The position numbers and the translations under genes were made by a program. A stretch of DNA of 64,000 nt from Pseudomonas hunanensis (GTDB lineage: Bacteria; Pseudomonadota; Gammaproteobacteria; Pseudomonadales; Pseudomonadaceae). This document shows, piece by piece, positions 1 to 7,401 of the stretch. Location: contig NZ_QJRC01000101.1 in assembly GCF_013393325.1 (NCBI RefSeq), forward strand, positions 204,894 through 268,893. The letters are read 5' to 3'. Position 1 is the stretch's first letter. The number at the start of each line of letters is the position of its first letter. The notes under the pieces are model-generated. The model ran no database searches. It had not been told where the DNA came from and saw nothing but the letters and a program-made list of their open reading frames with translations.

Positions 1-484
1 ATACCAGGGCCAGGGTCAGCCGCGACTTCAGGTCCGGCAGCTTCACCGGCAGTTCACGCGGTGATGCCGAGGCAGCCAGCAGCAAGCGCCGGCCACTGTC
101 GCGCAGGCGGTTGAACAGGTGGAACATGGCTTCTTCCCAGTCAGCCTTGCCGGCGATCACATGCAGATCGTCGATGCACACCAGTTCGTATTGGGCCAGG
201 TAGTCGAGCAAACCTACGCCACGATCGAGCAGTTGCGCCAGTGGCAGGTAGACAGCGGGTTCGCCCCGTTGCTGGAAGCGATGAGTGGCGGCCTGCAACA
301 GGTGGGAACGGCCAACACCCTGCTTGCCCCACAGGTAGATAAGGCTCTCGGTCCAGCCGGCGTCGGCTTCGCATAGCCGCTCGACGTAACCCAATGCCGC
401 AGCATTGGCGCCCGGATAGTAGTTGATGAAGGTGGCGTCATCGCGCAGGCGCACACCCAGGGGCAACTGGATCGGTGGTTTCAT
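1..484 (-). CDS. hda: DnaA regulatory inactivator Hda (partial, C-terminus beyond window)
   Basis: Hda is an AAA+ DnaA homologue that, with the DNA-loaded sliding clamp, stimulates ATP hydrolysis by DnaA and so prevents re-initiation of replication. The visible 161 codons start MKPPIQLPLGVRLRDD, which has the clamp-binding QLPLG motif at the extreme N-terminus. A P-loop (GKQGVGRS, about residues 53-60) and a Walker B-like CIDDLH (about 103-108) follow. The start is the ATG at 482-484. The gene runs off the left edge, so roughly the last third is missing. The protein is too short N-terminally to be DnaA itself. Confidence 0.95.
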   Translation of the reverse strand, partial: MKPPIQLPLGVRLRDDATFINYYPGANAAALGYVERLCEADAGWTESLIYLWGKQGVGRSHLLQAATHRFQQRGEPAVYLPLAQLLDRGVGLLDYLAQYELVCIDDLHVIAGKADWEEAMFHLFNRLRDSGRRLLLAASASPRELPVKLPDLKSRLTLALV

Positions 485-665
485 GCTCGCGGGCGGTCTA
501 CAGGACCGCAGGGGGCCTTTGGTGAACAATGTGCAAAGTCTATACCTGCAACGCGGGGCGCACAATCTCGGCTGCAGATAGCGCAAGCAAAATCAACAAG
601 TTGCACTACTTTCAACCGTTGCAGAGGCTGCCATGTACCGGGCGGGCAGCACGGCAGCCCCACCG

Positions 666-1739
666 TTACAAGTCAGGATCGATATCTCCCGCGTACATGT
701 CCGACTCCTTGTACAGGTCATGCATATGCCGCAGCAACACCATGATCACCGCCGCCACCGGCAAGGCCAGCAGCACCCCGGTAAAGCCGAACAGCTCACC
801 ACCGGCCAGGATGGCGAAGATAACGGCTACCGGGTGCAGGCCAATGCGGTCCCCCACCAGTAGCGGGGTCAGCACCATGCCCTCCAGCGCCTGCCCGACC
901 ATGAACACCGCAACGATGCCCAGCATCGGGTACAGGTCGCCGCCGAACTGGAACAGGCCAGCCACCAGCGCGGCACCAATGCCAATGATGAAGCCCATGT
1001 ACGGCACGATGGCAGCAAGGCCGGCGAGCATGCCGATCAGTAGGCCCAGTTCGAGCCCCACCAGCATAAGCCCGGCCGAATAGATGATGCCCAGGGCCAG
1101 CATTACCATCAGTTGCCCGCGCACGAATGCCCCCAGCACTTCATGACACTCGCCCGCCAAGCCCATCACTTGCGGCTCACGCTGGCGCGGCAGCAGGCCG
1201 CGCAGCTTGCCCATCATCAGGTCCCAATCGCGCAGCAGATAGAAGCCCACTACCGGGATCAGCACCATATTGGCCAGCCAGGCCATCAACGCCAGGCTCG
1301 AAGCGGTCGCGTGGGACAACAACATGCCAACGATATCGGTGGTCTGGCCCATGTGCGCACCGATGGCGGCCTTGATCTTGTCGAACTTCCAGAAGCCATC
1401 GGCCAGGCCCAGACGGCTCTGCGCCCAAGGCAGCGCCACCTGTTCGAGCCAGTCGAGCATCTGCGGCGCCAACTCGTACAGACGCACCAACTGCTTGGCA
1501 AGCATCGGCACCAGCACCAGCAGCAAGGCCAGCAGCACCAGGGTGAACAGGCCGAACACCACCACCACGCCCCAAGTGCGCGACAGGCCCAGGCGTTCGA
1601 GGCGATCGACCAGAGGGTCGGCCAGGTAGGCCAGCAGAATGCCGACCAGGAACGGGGTAAGAATATTGTGCAGGCTATAAAGCAGCACAGCGATAAGCAG
1701 GGCGGCACCCAGCCAGATCCAGCGACGCATGTCGGTCAC
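666..1739 (-). CDS. AI-2E family transporter (PerM/YdiK-like permease)
   Basis: This is a 357-residue polytopic inner-membrane protein of the AI-2E exporter/PerM family (Pfam AI-2E_transport), with about eight hydrophobic segments spread over the whole length and a family-typical N-terminal hairpin after MRRWIWLGAALLIAVLLY. Family members have been linked to quorum-signal export or Na+/H+ antiport; the substrate cannot be read from sequence. The GTG at 1739 is preferred over the ATG at 1730 because AGGGGAG lies at the right distance before it. It starts 12 bp after the stop of the upstream DUF2066 gene, so the two are likely co-transcribed. Confidence 0.85.
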   Translation of the reverse strand: MTDMRRWIWLGAALLIAVLLYSLHNILTPFLVGILLAYLADPLVDRLERLGLSRTWGVVVVFGLFTLVLLALLLVLVPMLAKQLVRLYELAPQMLDWLEQVALPWAQSRLGLADGFWKFDKIKAAIGAHMGQTTDIVGMLLSHATASSLALMAWLANMVLIPVVGFYLLRDWDLMMGKLRGLLPRQREPQVMGLAGECHEVLGAFVRGQLMVMLALGIIYSAGLMLVGLELGLLIGMLAGLAAIVPYMGFIIGIGAALVAGLFQFGGDLYPMLGIVAVFMVGQALEGMVLTPLLVGDRIGLHPVAVIFAILAGGELFGFTGVLLALPVAAVIMVLLRHMHDLYKESDMYAGDIDPDL

Positions 1740-1751
1740 GGTGTGCTCCCC

Positions 1752-2825
1752 TTACCAGCGAAAACGCAGGCCGTCGAACGGCTTGGGCGCAGGCTGCGCG
1801 GGCGCGGGCTGCCCGGCGACGGCATCGGCATCGGCGGCTGGCGCTGGCGTAGCAGGCACTACCGGCGCCTGCTCTGCCGGCATTTCCTGCAGCTTGGCCA
1901 GGCCAAGCTGGGCGCGCAGCTGCTCACGATTGCCAGTCACCCCGTAGGTCAGGGTAGTGCCTTCGGCCATTTGCAAACGAGGGCCATACGGCTCCAGTAC
2001 ACGGGCCAGCTCGGCGTAGCGCTGCAGGTTCATGCCCTGCACTTGCACTTGCATTTGGCTGCTGGCGCCCGGCCGGGTGACGTAGCGCGGCGCCAGGCGG
2101 CTGCTTACCGCCAGCATCACCGCATCGGCAAGAGCTGCCTGGTCCGCGCCCTCGGCACTCCCCTGCTCACGCTGGTCGCCCAGCCACAGCTGCCACTTAG
2201 CCTGCCACTTGCCGTCGGCCTCCTGGGCATGTACCGCCAGCAATGCATCGGCGCCATAGCGTTCTGAGGCTTCGCGCAGCGGCGCCGGATCGCTGCCTTC
2301 GATCTGCTTGGCATTGGCGACCAGTTGCTCCTGCAGGTCGCCCAGCGGCAAGCGCAGCGGCAGGCCACGGTGCTGGGCGGCGCGACGCAGGGGCTGGGCA
2401 GTCGCCTGGCCATCACCGACCAGGTTGCTGCCTTCGACGCTGTCGTTCAGCCACCACCCCAGGATCGAGGGCCGGTTACTGCCCCACAGGGCCAGGCCAG
2501 CCTTGCGCAAAGCACGCTCGGTGCTGCCGGGGTCGAACTCGACCACCACCGACTCGGGCGGACCGGCTTCGCTGCCCACTTGATTGATGATTTGCTGTGG
2601 GTCCTTACGCAGCTCGGCCAATGCCGGGCTTTGTACGGCCTTTGGATCGCCGGTCAGGCGTAGCACCAGCGTGTCGAGGGCGTTGACGGTGGCTGCTGTA
2701 CGGGCTTCGGCACCCTGCCCGGTCACCGGCTCGCGTACCTGATAAAGGCCTGAGACATTTTCAGCCACGGCTGTGGCCGAGATCAGCGCCAGGCAACCGG
2801 CTGCCAGAATATTGAACAAACGCAT
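1752..2825 (-). CDS. DUF2066 domain-containing exported protein
   Basis: This is a 357-residue protein with an N-terminal signal peptide (MRLFNILAAGCLALISATAVAE, probable cleavage after AVA). The mature part matches what is known of the DUF2066 family of gammaproteobacteria: predicted periplasmic, function unknown. The C-terminal 40 residues are rich in Ala and Pro (PATPAPAADADAVAGQPAPAQPAPK), like a flexible tail. It is transcribed divergently from purM across 255 bp and probably heads an operon with the AI-2E permease gene. In known pseudomonad genomes this gene sits between hda and purM. Confidence 0.8.
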   Translation of the reverse strand: MRLFNILAAGCLALISATAVAENVSGLYQVREPVTGQGAEARTAATVNALDTLVLRLTGDPKAVQSPALAELRKDPQQIINQVGSEAGPPESVVVEFDPGSTERALRKAGLALWGSNRPSILGWWLNDSVEGSNLVGDGQATAQPLRRAAQHRGLPLRLPLGDLQEQLVANAKQIEGSDPAPLREASERYGADALLAVHAQEADGKWQAKWQLWLGDQREQGSAEGADQAALADAVMLAVSSRLAPRYVTRPGASSQMQVQVQGMNLQRYAELARVLEPYGPRLQMAEGTTLTYGVTGNREQLRAQLGLAKLQEMPAEQAPVVPATPAPAADADAVAGQPAPAQPAPKPFDGLRFRW

Positions 2826-2967
2826 GGAGGATTCCTGTCCAGTCGAGCATGAAGCTCGCTACTTGCAGCTTATACACATGCAACCGCATCAACCACCCTC
2901 GGCCCTTTTTCAACAATTTACCGCCCTGCCCGTCGGCCTGAGGATGGCCGCTGCCCGGCAACCCTGA

Positions 2968-2973
2968 TAAAAT
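2968..2973 (+). promoter_or_regulatory. Possible -10 element of the purM promoter
   Basis: TAAAAT lies 107 bp upstream of purM in the DUF2066/purM divergent region (2826-3080). No convincing -35 is visible 17 bp upstream, so this is a weak call. Nothing else recognisable was seen in that region. Confidence 0.3.
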
Positions 2974-3080
2974 CGCGCGCCTTCACAGACCACTGACGTT
3001 TCAGGCAGCCGCCGCTTACCCGCCGGCCTTGGCCGTCATGGTCGTTTTTAAGAATCCCTCCCTCCTAAAGGCCTGGATCA

Positions 3081-4139
3081 ATGAGCAAGCAACCCTCCCT
3101 GAGCTACAAGGACGCCGGTGTAGACATCGACGCCGGCGAAGCACTGGTCGAACGCATCAAGGGCGTGGCAAAACGCACCGCACGCCCTGAAGTCATGGGT
3201 GGCCTGGGTGGCTTCGGCGCCCTTTGCGAGATCCCGGCTGGCTACAAGCAGCCGGTGCTGGTCTCCGGCACCGACGGCGTCGGCACCAAGCTGCGCCTGG
3301 CATTGAACCTGAACAAGCACGACAGCATCGGCCAGGACCTGGTCGCCATGTGCGTCAACGACCTGGTGGTATGCGGCGCCGAGCCGCTGTTCTTCCTGGA
3401 CTACTACGCCACTGGCAAGCTGAACGTTGACGTGGCTGCCACCGTGGTCACCGGCATTGGCGCCGGTTGCGAACTGGCCGGCTGCTCGCTGGTCGGTGGT
3501 GAAACCGCCGAAATGCCTGGCATGTACGAAGGCGAAGACTACGACCTGGCCGGTTTCTGCGTCGGCGTGGTGGAAAAGGCCGAAATCATCGATGGCTCCA
3601 AGGTTGCCACTGGCGACACGCTGATCGCTCTGCCGTCCTCGGGCCCGCACTCCAACGGCTACTCGCTGATCCGCAAGATCCTCGAAGTGTCGGCTACCGA
3701 CATCGAAAACACCCAGCTGGACGGCAAGCCGCTGACCGACCTGCTGATGGCGCCGACCCGCATCTACGTCAAGCCGCTGCTGCAACTGATCAAGAACACT
3801 GGCGCAGTCAAGGCCATGGCCCACATCACCGGTGGCGGCCTGTTGGACAACATCCCGCGCGTGCTGCCGAAAAACGCCCAGGCCGTGGTTGACGTGGCCA
3901 GCTGGCAGCGCCCTGCGGTATTCGACTTCCTGCAGGAAAAAGGCAACGTCGACGAGCACGAAATGCACCGTGTGCTGAACTGCGGCGTGGGCATGGTCAT
4001 CTGCGTCGCCCAGGACCAGGTCGAAGCGGCCCTGAACGAACTGCGCGCCGCCGGTGAACAGCCATGGGTGATCGGCCACATCGCCGAAGCCGCCGAAGGC
4101 GCCGCCCAGGTCGAGCTGCAGAACCTCAAGGCACACTGA
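3081..4139 (+). CDS. purM: Phosphoribosylformylglycinamidine cyclo-ligase (AIR synthetase)
   Basis: PurM carries out the fifth step of purine synthesis, ATP-dependent ring closure of FGAM to AIR, in the cytoplasm. The 352-residue length is normal. The N-terminal SYKDAGVDIDAGEALV and the SGTDGVGTK motif (about 62-70) are family signatures, as are GGETAEMPG and HITGGGLLDNIPR further on. The stop codon overlaps the purN start as TGATG, so the two are translationally coupled. The downstream DUF3108 gene follows closely, making a three-gene unit. Confidence 0.98.
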   Translation: MSKQPSLSYKDAGVDIDAGEALVERIKGVAKRTARPEVMGGLGGFGALCEIPAGYKQPVLVSGTDGVGTKLRLALNLNKHDSIGQDLVAMCVNDLVVCGAEPLFFLDYYATGKLNVDVAATVVTGIGAGCELAGCSLVGGETAEMPGMYEGEDYDLAGFCVGVVEKAEIIDGSKVATGDTLIALPSSGPHSNGYSLIRKILEVSATDIENTQLDGKPLTDLLMAPTRIYVKPLLQLIKNTGAVKAMAHITGGGLLDNIPRVLPKNAQAVVDVASWQRPAVFDFLQEKGNVDEHEMHRVLNCGVGMVICVAQDQVEAALNELRAAGEQPWVIGHIAEAAEGAAQVELQNLKAH

Positions 4140-4792
4140 TGCCGAGCAAGACCTGCAATGTAGTGGTACTGCTGTCGGGCTCCGGCAGCAACCTGCAAGC
4201 CCTGATCGACAGCTGCCAAGGCCAGGACAGCCCGGTGCGCATCCGTGCGGTGGTTTCCAACCGCGCCGATGCCTACGGCCTGCAACGCGCCACGGCAGCG
4301 GGCATCGAAGGTGCCGTGCTTGACCACACCCAGTTCGACGGCCGTGAAGCTTTCGATGCCGCCTTGATGGCGCGCATCGACGGCTTTGCCCCGGACCTGG
4401 TGGTGCTGGCCGGCTTCATGCGCATCCTCAGCGGCGGCTTCGTGCGCCACTATCAGGGCCGCCTGCTCAACATCCACCCGTCGTTGCTGCCCAAGTACAA
4501 GGGCCTGCATACCCACCGCCGGGCGCTGGAAGCAGGCGACGCCGAGCATGGCTGCAGCGTACACTTCGTGACTGAGGAACTCGATGGCGGCCCACTGGTC
4601 GTACAGGCTGTGGTACCGGTGGCGTCTGACGACACCGTCGAAAGCCTGGCCCAACGGGTACACCGTCAGGAACACCTGATCTACCCGCTGGCGGTGCGCT
4701 GGTTCGCTGAAGGGCGCTTGCGTCTTGGCGAACAGGGCGCATTACTGGACGGCCAGCCACTGGCGGCCAGCGGTCACTTGATTCGATCCTAG
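4139..4792 (+). CDS. purN: Phosphoribosylglycinamide formyltransferase
   Basis: PurN transfers the formyl group from 10-formyl-THF to GAR, the third step of purine synthesis. The ATG overlapping the purM stop (TGATG) gives 217 residues beginning MPSKTCNVVVLLSGSGSNLQ, which is the family's N-terminal phosphate-binding loop. A longer in-frame reading exists upstream but lies inside purM and is not the start. Catalytic Asn-His-Asp residues are visible in NIHPSLLPKYKGLHTHRRAL and in the later EELDGGP. The purM-purN coupling is the usual gammaproteobacterial arrangement. Confidence 0.98.
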   Translation: MPSKTCNVVVLLSGSGSNLQALIDSCQGQDSPVRIRAVVSNRADAYGLQRATAAGIEGAVLDHTQFDGREAFDAALMARIDGFAPDLVVLAGFMRILSGGFVRHYQGRLLNIHPSLLPKYKGLHTHRRALEAGDAEHGCSVHFVTEELDGGPLVVQAVVPVASDDTVESLAQRVHRQEHLIYPLAVRWFAEGRLRLGEQGALLDGQPLAASGHLIRS

Positions 4793-4800
4793 GAGAATTT

Positions 4801-5511
4801 ATGCGTCGCGCCCTGCTCTTGGCTCTCGCCGTGCTCGCCCTGCCCCTCCAGGCAGCTGATCTGAAGCCCTTCTCGGCCAGCTACACCGCCGACTGGAAGC
4901 AGCTGCCCATGAGCGGTACCGCCGAGCGCAGCCTGGTCAAAAATGCCAACGGTACCTGGGACCTTAATTTCAAGGCCTCCATGATGATCGCCAGCCTGAC
5001 CGAGCAAAGCACCCTGCGCCTGGAAAACGACACCCTACTGCCGCAGAAGTATCACTTCGAGCGCGGCGGCCTGGGCAAGGCCAAGAAGGTCGACCTGAAC
5101 TTCGACTGGAGCGCCAAGAAGGTCACCGGCAGCGACCGTGGCGATGCCGTGAGCCTGCCGCTGAACCGCGGCGTGCTGGACAAGTCGTCCTACCAGCTGG
5201 CCCTGCAGCATGACGTGGCCGCCGGCAAGAAGAGCATGACTTACCAGGTGGTTGACGGTGACGAGATCGACACCTACGACTTCCGCGTGCTGGGCACCGA
5301 AAAGGTCACAACCAAGACCGGCCAGGTCGATGCGGTCAAGGTCGAGCGTGTGCGTGATCCAAGCCAGAGCAAGCGCATCACCGAGCTGTGGTTCGCCAAG
5401 AACTGGGACTACCTGCTGGTGCAACTGCGCCAGGTAGAAACCGATGGCAAGGAATATGTGATCGTGCTGCAAGATGGCACGGTGGATGGCAAGTCGGTGA
5501 AGGGTAACTGA
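4801..5511 (+). CDS. DUF3108 domain-containing exported protein
   Basis: This is a 236-residue protein with a clear signal peptide (MRRALLLALAVLALPLQAADL) and a beta-rich body typical of the DUF3108 family of gammaproteobacterial periplasmic or outer-membrane-associated proteins; the function is unknown. It starts 8 bp after purN with the Shine-Dalgarno AGGAG just before the ATG, so it is the third gene of the purMN unit. A strong intrinsic terminator follows. No enzymatic motif was recognised. Confidence 0.85.
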   Translation: MRRALLLALAVLALPLQAADLKPFSASYTADWKQLPMSGTAERSLVKNANGTWDLNFKASMMIASLTEQSTLRLENDTLLPQKYHFERGGLGKAKKVDLNFDWSAKKVTGSDRGDAVSLPLNRGVLDKSSYQLALQHDVAAGKKSMTYQVVDGDEIDTYDFRVLGTEKVTTKTGQVDAVKVERVRDPSQSKRITELWFAKNWDYLLVQLRQVETDGKEYVIVLQDGTVDGKSVKGN

Positions 5512-5534
5512 GCCAGCGCCGCCTGCTGTACCCG

Positions 5535-5560
5535 AAGCCCCGCCCAGTGCGGGGCTTTTT
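5535..5560 (+). terminator. Intrinsic terminator of purM-purN-DUF3108
   Basis: AAGCCCCG and CGGGGCTT-type arms around CCCAGTG are followed by a T run, 24 bp after the DUF3108 stop. Confidence 0.85.
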
Positions 5561-5603
5561 CATGCCCGGCCGAAAGCAACCCTTGTGGGAGCGCTCTGGC
5601 TTT

Positions 5604-5621
5604 CATGAAACTTGTTTCATG
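5604..5621. promoter_or_regulatory. PsrA-type operator upstream of the 60-codon gene
   Basis: CATGAAAC-TT-GTTTCATG is a perfect 8+8 inverted repeat with a 2-nt spacer. It fits the published pseudomonad PsrA consensus (G/C)AAAC-N2-4-GTTT(G/C). It sits about 10 bp upstream of a possible -35 (TTACTT, 5632-5637) that is 17 bp from a -10 TATAAA (5655-5660). That PsrA binds here is inference. Confidence 0.55.
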
Positions 5622-5631
5622 CCCGTTTTAT

Positions 5632-5660
5632 TTACTTAGCCTGCTAACAAACTCTATAAA
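5632..5660 (+). promoter_or_regulatory. Putative sigma-70 promoter of the 60-codon gene
   Basis: A -35-like TTACTT (weak) and a -10-like TATAAA (good) are separated by 17 bp, ending 50 bp before the start codon. It lies between the PsrA-type palindrome and a second inverted repeat at 5668-5684. Confidence 0.45.
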
Positions 5661-5667
5661 GAGGGTG

Positions 5668-5684
5668 TGCGACACACTGTCGCA
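5668..5684. repeat. Perfect 7-bp inverted repeat in the leader of the 60-codon gene
   Basis: TGCGACA-CAC-TGTCGCA lies just after the predicted -10 and before the ribosome-binding site of the gene at 5711. It could be an operator at the transcription start or an mRNA hairpin. I do not recognise the motif. Confidence 0.6.
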
Positions 5685-5710
5685 GCCATCTGAAGAAGTG
5701 GAGTTTACCG

Positions 5711-5893
5711 ATGACTGTCCAAGTAACCGAACGCGACGAATCGAAAATGTCCCACGAAGGCCTGGCCGCTGGCGTGCGGATCTGGGATGTGCACCAACAA
5801 GGCCAGCTGGTGGGCATGTTCCATAATGAGCATGAAGCACACCAATACCGTGTAGAGCTGGAAGACCTGGAAAACCAGCGCACCACGCAATGA
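5711..5893 (+). CDS. Conserved-looking small protein of unknown function (60 aa)
   Basis: This is a 60-residue, acidic, soluble protein (MTVQVTERDESKMSHEGLAA...) without signal peptide or membrane segment. Support for a real gene is a GGAG ribosome-binding site 8 bp before the ATG, a promoter-like element, two regulatory-looking inverted repeats upstream and an intrinsic terminator directly downstream. The core VRIWDVHQQGQLVGMFHNEHEAHQYRVELEDLE looks like a compact alpha/beta fold, similar in style to small phage and plasmid accessory proteins. I do not recognise a family. A longer overlapping reading frame in another phase from 5605 was discarded because it has no ribosome-binding site. Confidence 0.75.
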   Translation: MTVQVTERDESKMSHEGLAAGVRIWDVHQQGQLVGMFHNEHEAHQYRVELEDLENQRTTQ

Positions 5894-5910
5894 CCCAGTC
5901 TTCAAATGGA

Positions 5911-5934
5911 AAACCCCGCCAAGGCGGGGTTTTT
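5911..5934. terminator. Bidirectional intrinsic terminator
   Basis: ACCCCGCC-AA-GGCGGGGT is flanked by A-rich sequence on the left and a T run on the right. It separates the convergent 60-codon gene (plus) and DUF2058 gene (minus) and can serve both. Confidence 0.85.
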
Positions 5935-5939
5935 CGTTT

Positions 5940-6479
5940 TTACCACATCAGATCATCAGGGATCTTGTAGGCCGCGTACGGGTCATCTTCGTCCGCTTCC
6001 TCGACATGGGTATTGAGCAACAGGATACGGCTTGGGTCGCGCTCCTGGATTTTCACCGCCGCCTCACGAGGAATGATCTCGTAACCGCCGGCATGGGCGA
6101 CCACGGCAAGCGCGCCGTTGCTCAGCTTGGTTCGCATCAAGGCGTTGACCGCAATACGCTTGACCTTCTTGTCGTCGACGAAGTTGTAGTAGTCCTCAGT
6201 GTTCAGCTTGGGCAGGCGGGTGGCTTCGATCAGTTGCTTGACCTGCGCGGCACGGGCCTTCTGCTCGGCCTTTTCCTGCTGCTGGCGATTCAGCTCCTGG
6301 TCGCGCTTGACCTTTTCGGCCATGGCTTCCTTGGCTATGCGCTGCTGGCTGTCGTCGACTTCGACCTGGCCTTTGTGCTCCATGCGCTTCTGTTTCTTTT
6401 CAGCTTTGTTGGTCTGCGAGACCTGTTTCTGGTTGACCAGACCGGCTTTGAGCAATTGGTCGCGAAGGGAAAGGCTCAT
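5940..6479 (-). CDS. DUF2058 domain-containing protein (YaiL-like)
   Basis: This is a 179-residue, highly charged protein starting MSLSLRDQLLKAGLVNQKQ, the signature N-terminus of DUF2058/YaiL proteins. The segment about 25-85 is Lys/Gln/Glu-rich and probably a long helix or coiled coil. The C-terminal half (LPKLNTEDYYNFVDDKKVKRIAVN...) is the compact part of the family. E. coli YaiL has been reported as nucleoprotein- or ribosome-associated, but the role here is unknown. It ends against the bidirectional terminator. Confidence 0.8.
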   Translation of the reverse strand: MSLSLRDQLLKAGLVNQKQVSQTNKAEKKQKRMEHKGQVEVDDSQQRIAKEAMAEKVKRDQELNRQQQEKAEQKARAAQVKQLIEATRLPKLNTEDYYNFVDDKKVKRIAVNALMRTKLSNGALAVVAHAGGYEIIPREAAVKIQERDPSRILLLNTHVEEADEDDPYAAYKIPDDLMW

Positions 6480-6505
6480 GAATGTTCACTCACTTATGCA
6501 ACAGC

Positions 6506-7339
6506 TCAGCCGCAGCTGGGCAGGTTCTTTTCCTGACGTTTGGCCTCACCCCAAAGGGCGTCCAGCTCGTCAAGGTTACAATCTTCAATGGGGCGGCCAC
6601 TGTCGCGCAATGCCTGTTCGATAAAACGGAAGCGTCGCTCGAACTTGCGATTGGCGCGGCGCAGGGCGTTTTCCGGGTCGTGCTTGAGGTGGCGAGCCAG
6701 GTTGACCGCGGCGAACAGCAAGTCACCCACTTCATCTTCCAGGGCATCGGCATCGCCATCAGCCATGGCCTGCAGCACCTCATCCAGCTCTTCACGGACT
6801 TTGTCCAGCACCGGCAATGCCGCCGGCCAATCGAAACCGACCGTGGCCGCGCGTTTTTGCAGTTTGGCTGCCCGCGACAGCGCCGGCAAGGCTGCCGGCA
6901 CGTCGTCGAGCAGCGACAGCTGTTCGGGCTGGGCTTTTTCCGCGCGCTCTTCGGCCTTGATTTCTTCCCAACGCGACTTGACCTGGGCCTCGCTCAAGCT
7001 GGGGGTATCCACCGGCGCGTACAGCTCGCCAGTGGGGAATACATGCGGGTGGCGGCGGATGAGCTTGCGGGTGATGCTGTCGACCACGCCCTCGAACTCA
7101 AAACGCCCCTCCTCCCGGGCCAGCTGGCTGTAATAGACCACCTGGAACAGCAAGTCGCCCAGCTCACCTTGCAGGTGCTCGAAATCGCCTCGCTCGATGG
7201 TGTCAGCGACCTCGTAGGCTTCTTCGATGGTGTGCGGGACAATACTCGCGTAGTTCTGCTTCAGGTCCCATGGGCAGCCGTACTGCGGGTCGCGCAGACG
7301 GGCCATGAGGTGCAGCAGGTCTTCGAGGGTGTAGGTCAT
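6506..7339 (-). CDS. mazG: Nucleoside triphosphate pyrophosphohydrolase
   Basis: MazG hydrolyses NTPs to NMP and pyrophosphate; in E. coli it opposes RelA-driven cell death and removes damaged nucleotides. The 277-residue protein has two MazG domains. The first (about 5-120) has the signature HLMARLRDPQYGCPWDLKQ and EEAYEV...ELGDLLFQVVYYS. The second (about 165-260) has EELDEVLQA...EDEVGDLLFAAVNLAR, with the acidic metal-binding residues intact. The start is the ATG at 7337-7339, preceded by AAGGACC. Upstream in-frame sequence comes from a REP element. It lies directly downstream of relA, as in E. coli. Confidence 0.95.
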   Translation of the reverse strand: MTYTLEDLLHLMARLRDPQYGCPWDLKQNYASIVPHTIEEAYEVADTIERGDFEHLQGELGDLLFQVVYYSQLAREEGRFEFEGVVDSITRKLIRRHPHVFPTGELYAPVDTPSLSEAQVKSRWEEIKAEERAEKAQPEQLSLLDDVPAALPALSRAAKLQKRAATVGFDWPAALPVLDKVREELDEVLQAMADGDADALEDEVGDLLFAAVNLARHLKHDPENALRRANRKFERRFRFIEQALRDSGRPIEDCNLDELDALWGEAKRQEKNLPSCG

Positions 7340-7360
7340 GTAAACAGGTCCTTCGGCGGT

Positions 7361-7390
7361 GGCTTCTTCGCGGGCGAACCCGCGAAGCAG
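7361..7390. repeat. REP element between relA and mazG
   Basis: CTTCGCGGG-CGAA-CCCGCGAAG, a perfect 9+9 hairpin matching the REP core seen elsewhere in this window. It overlaps the mazG leader, so it may modulate relA-mazG read-through. Confidence 0.8.
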
Positions 7391-7401
7391 GCGACGCAGT
7401 C

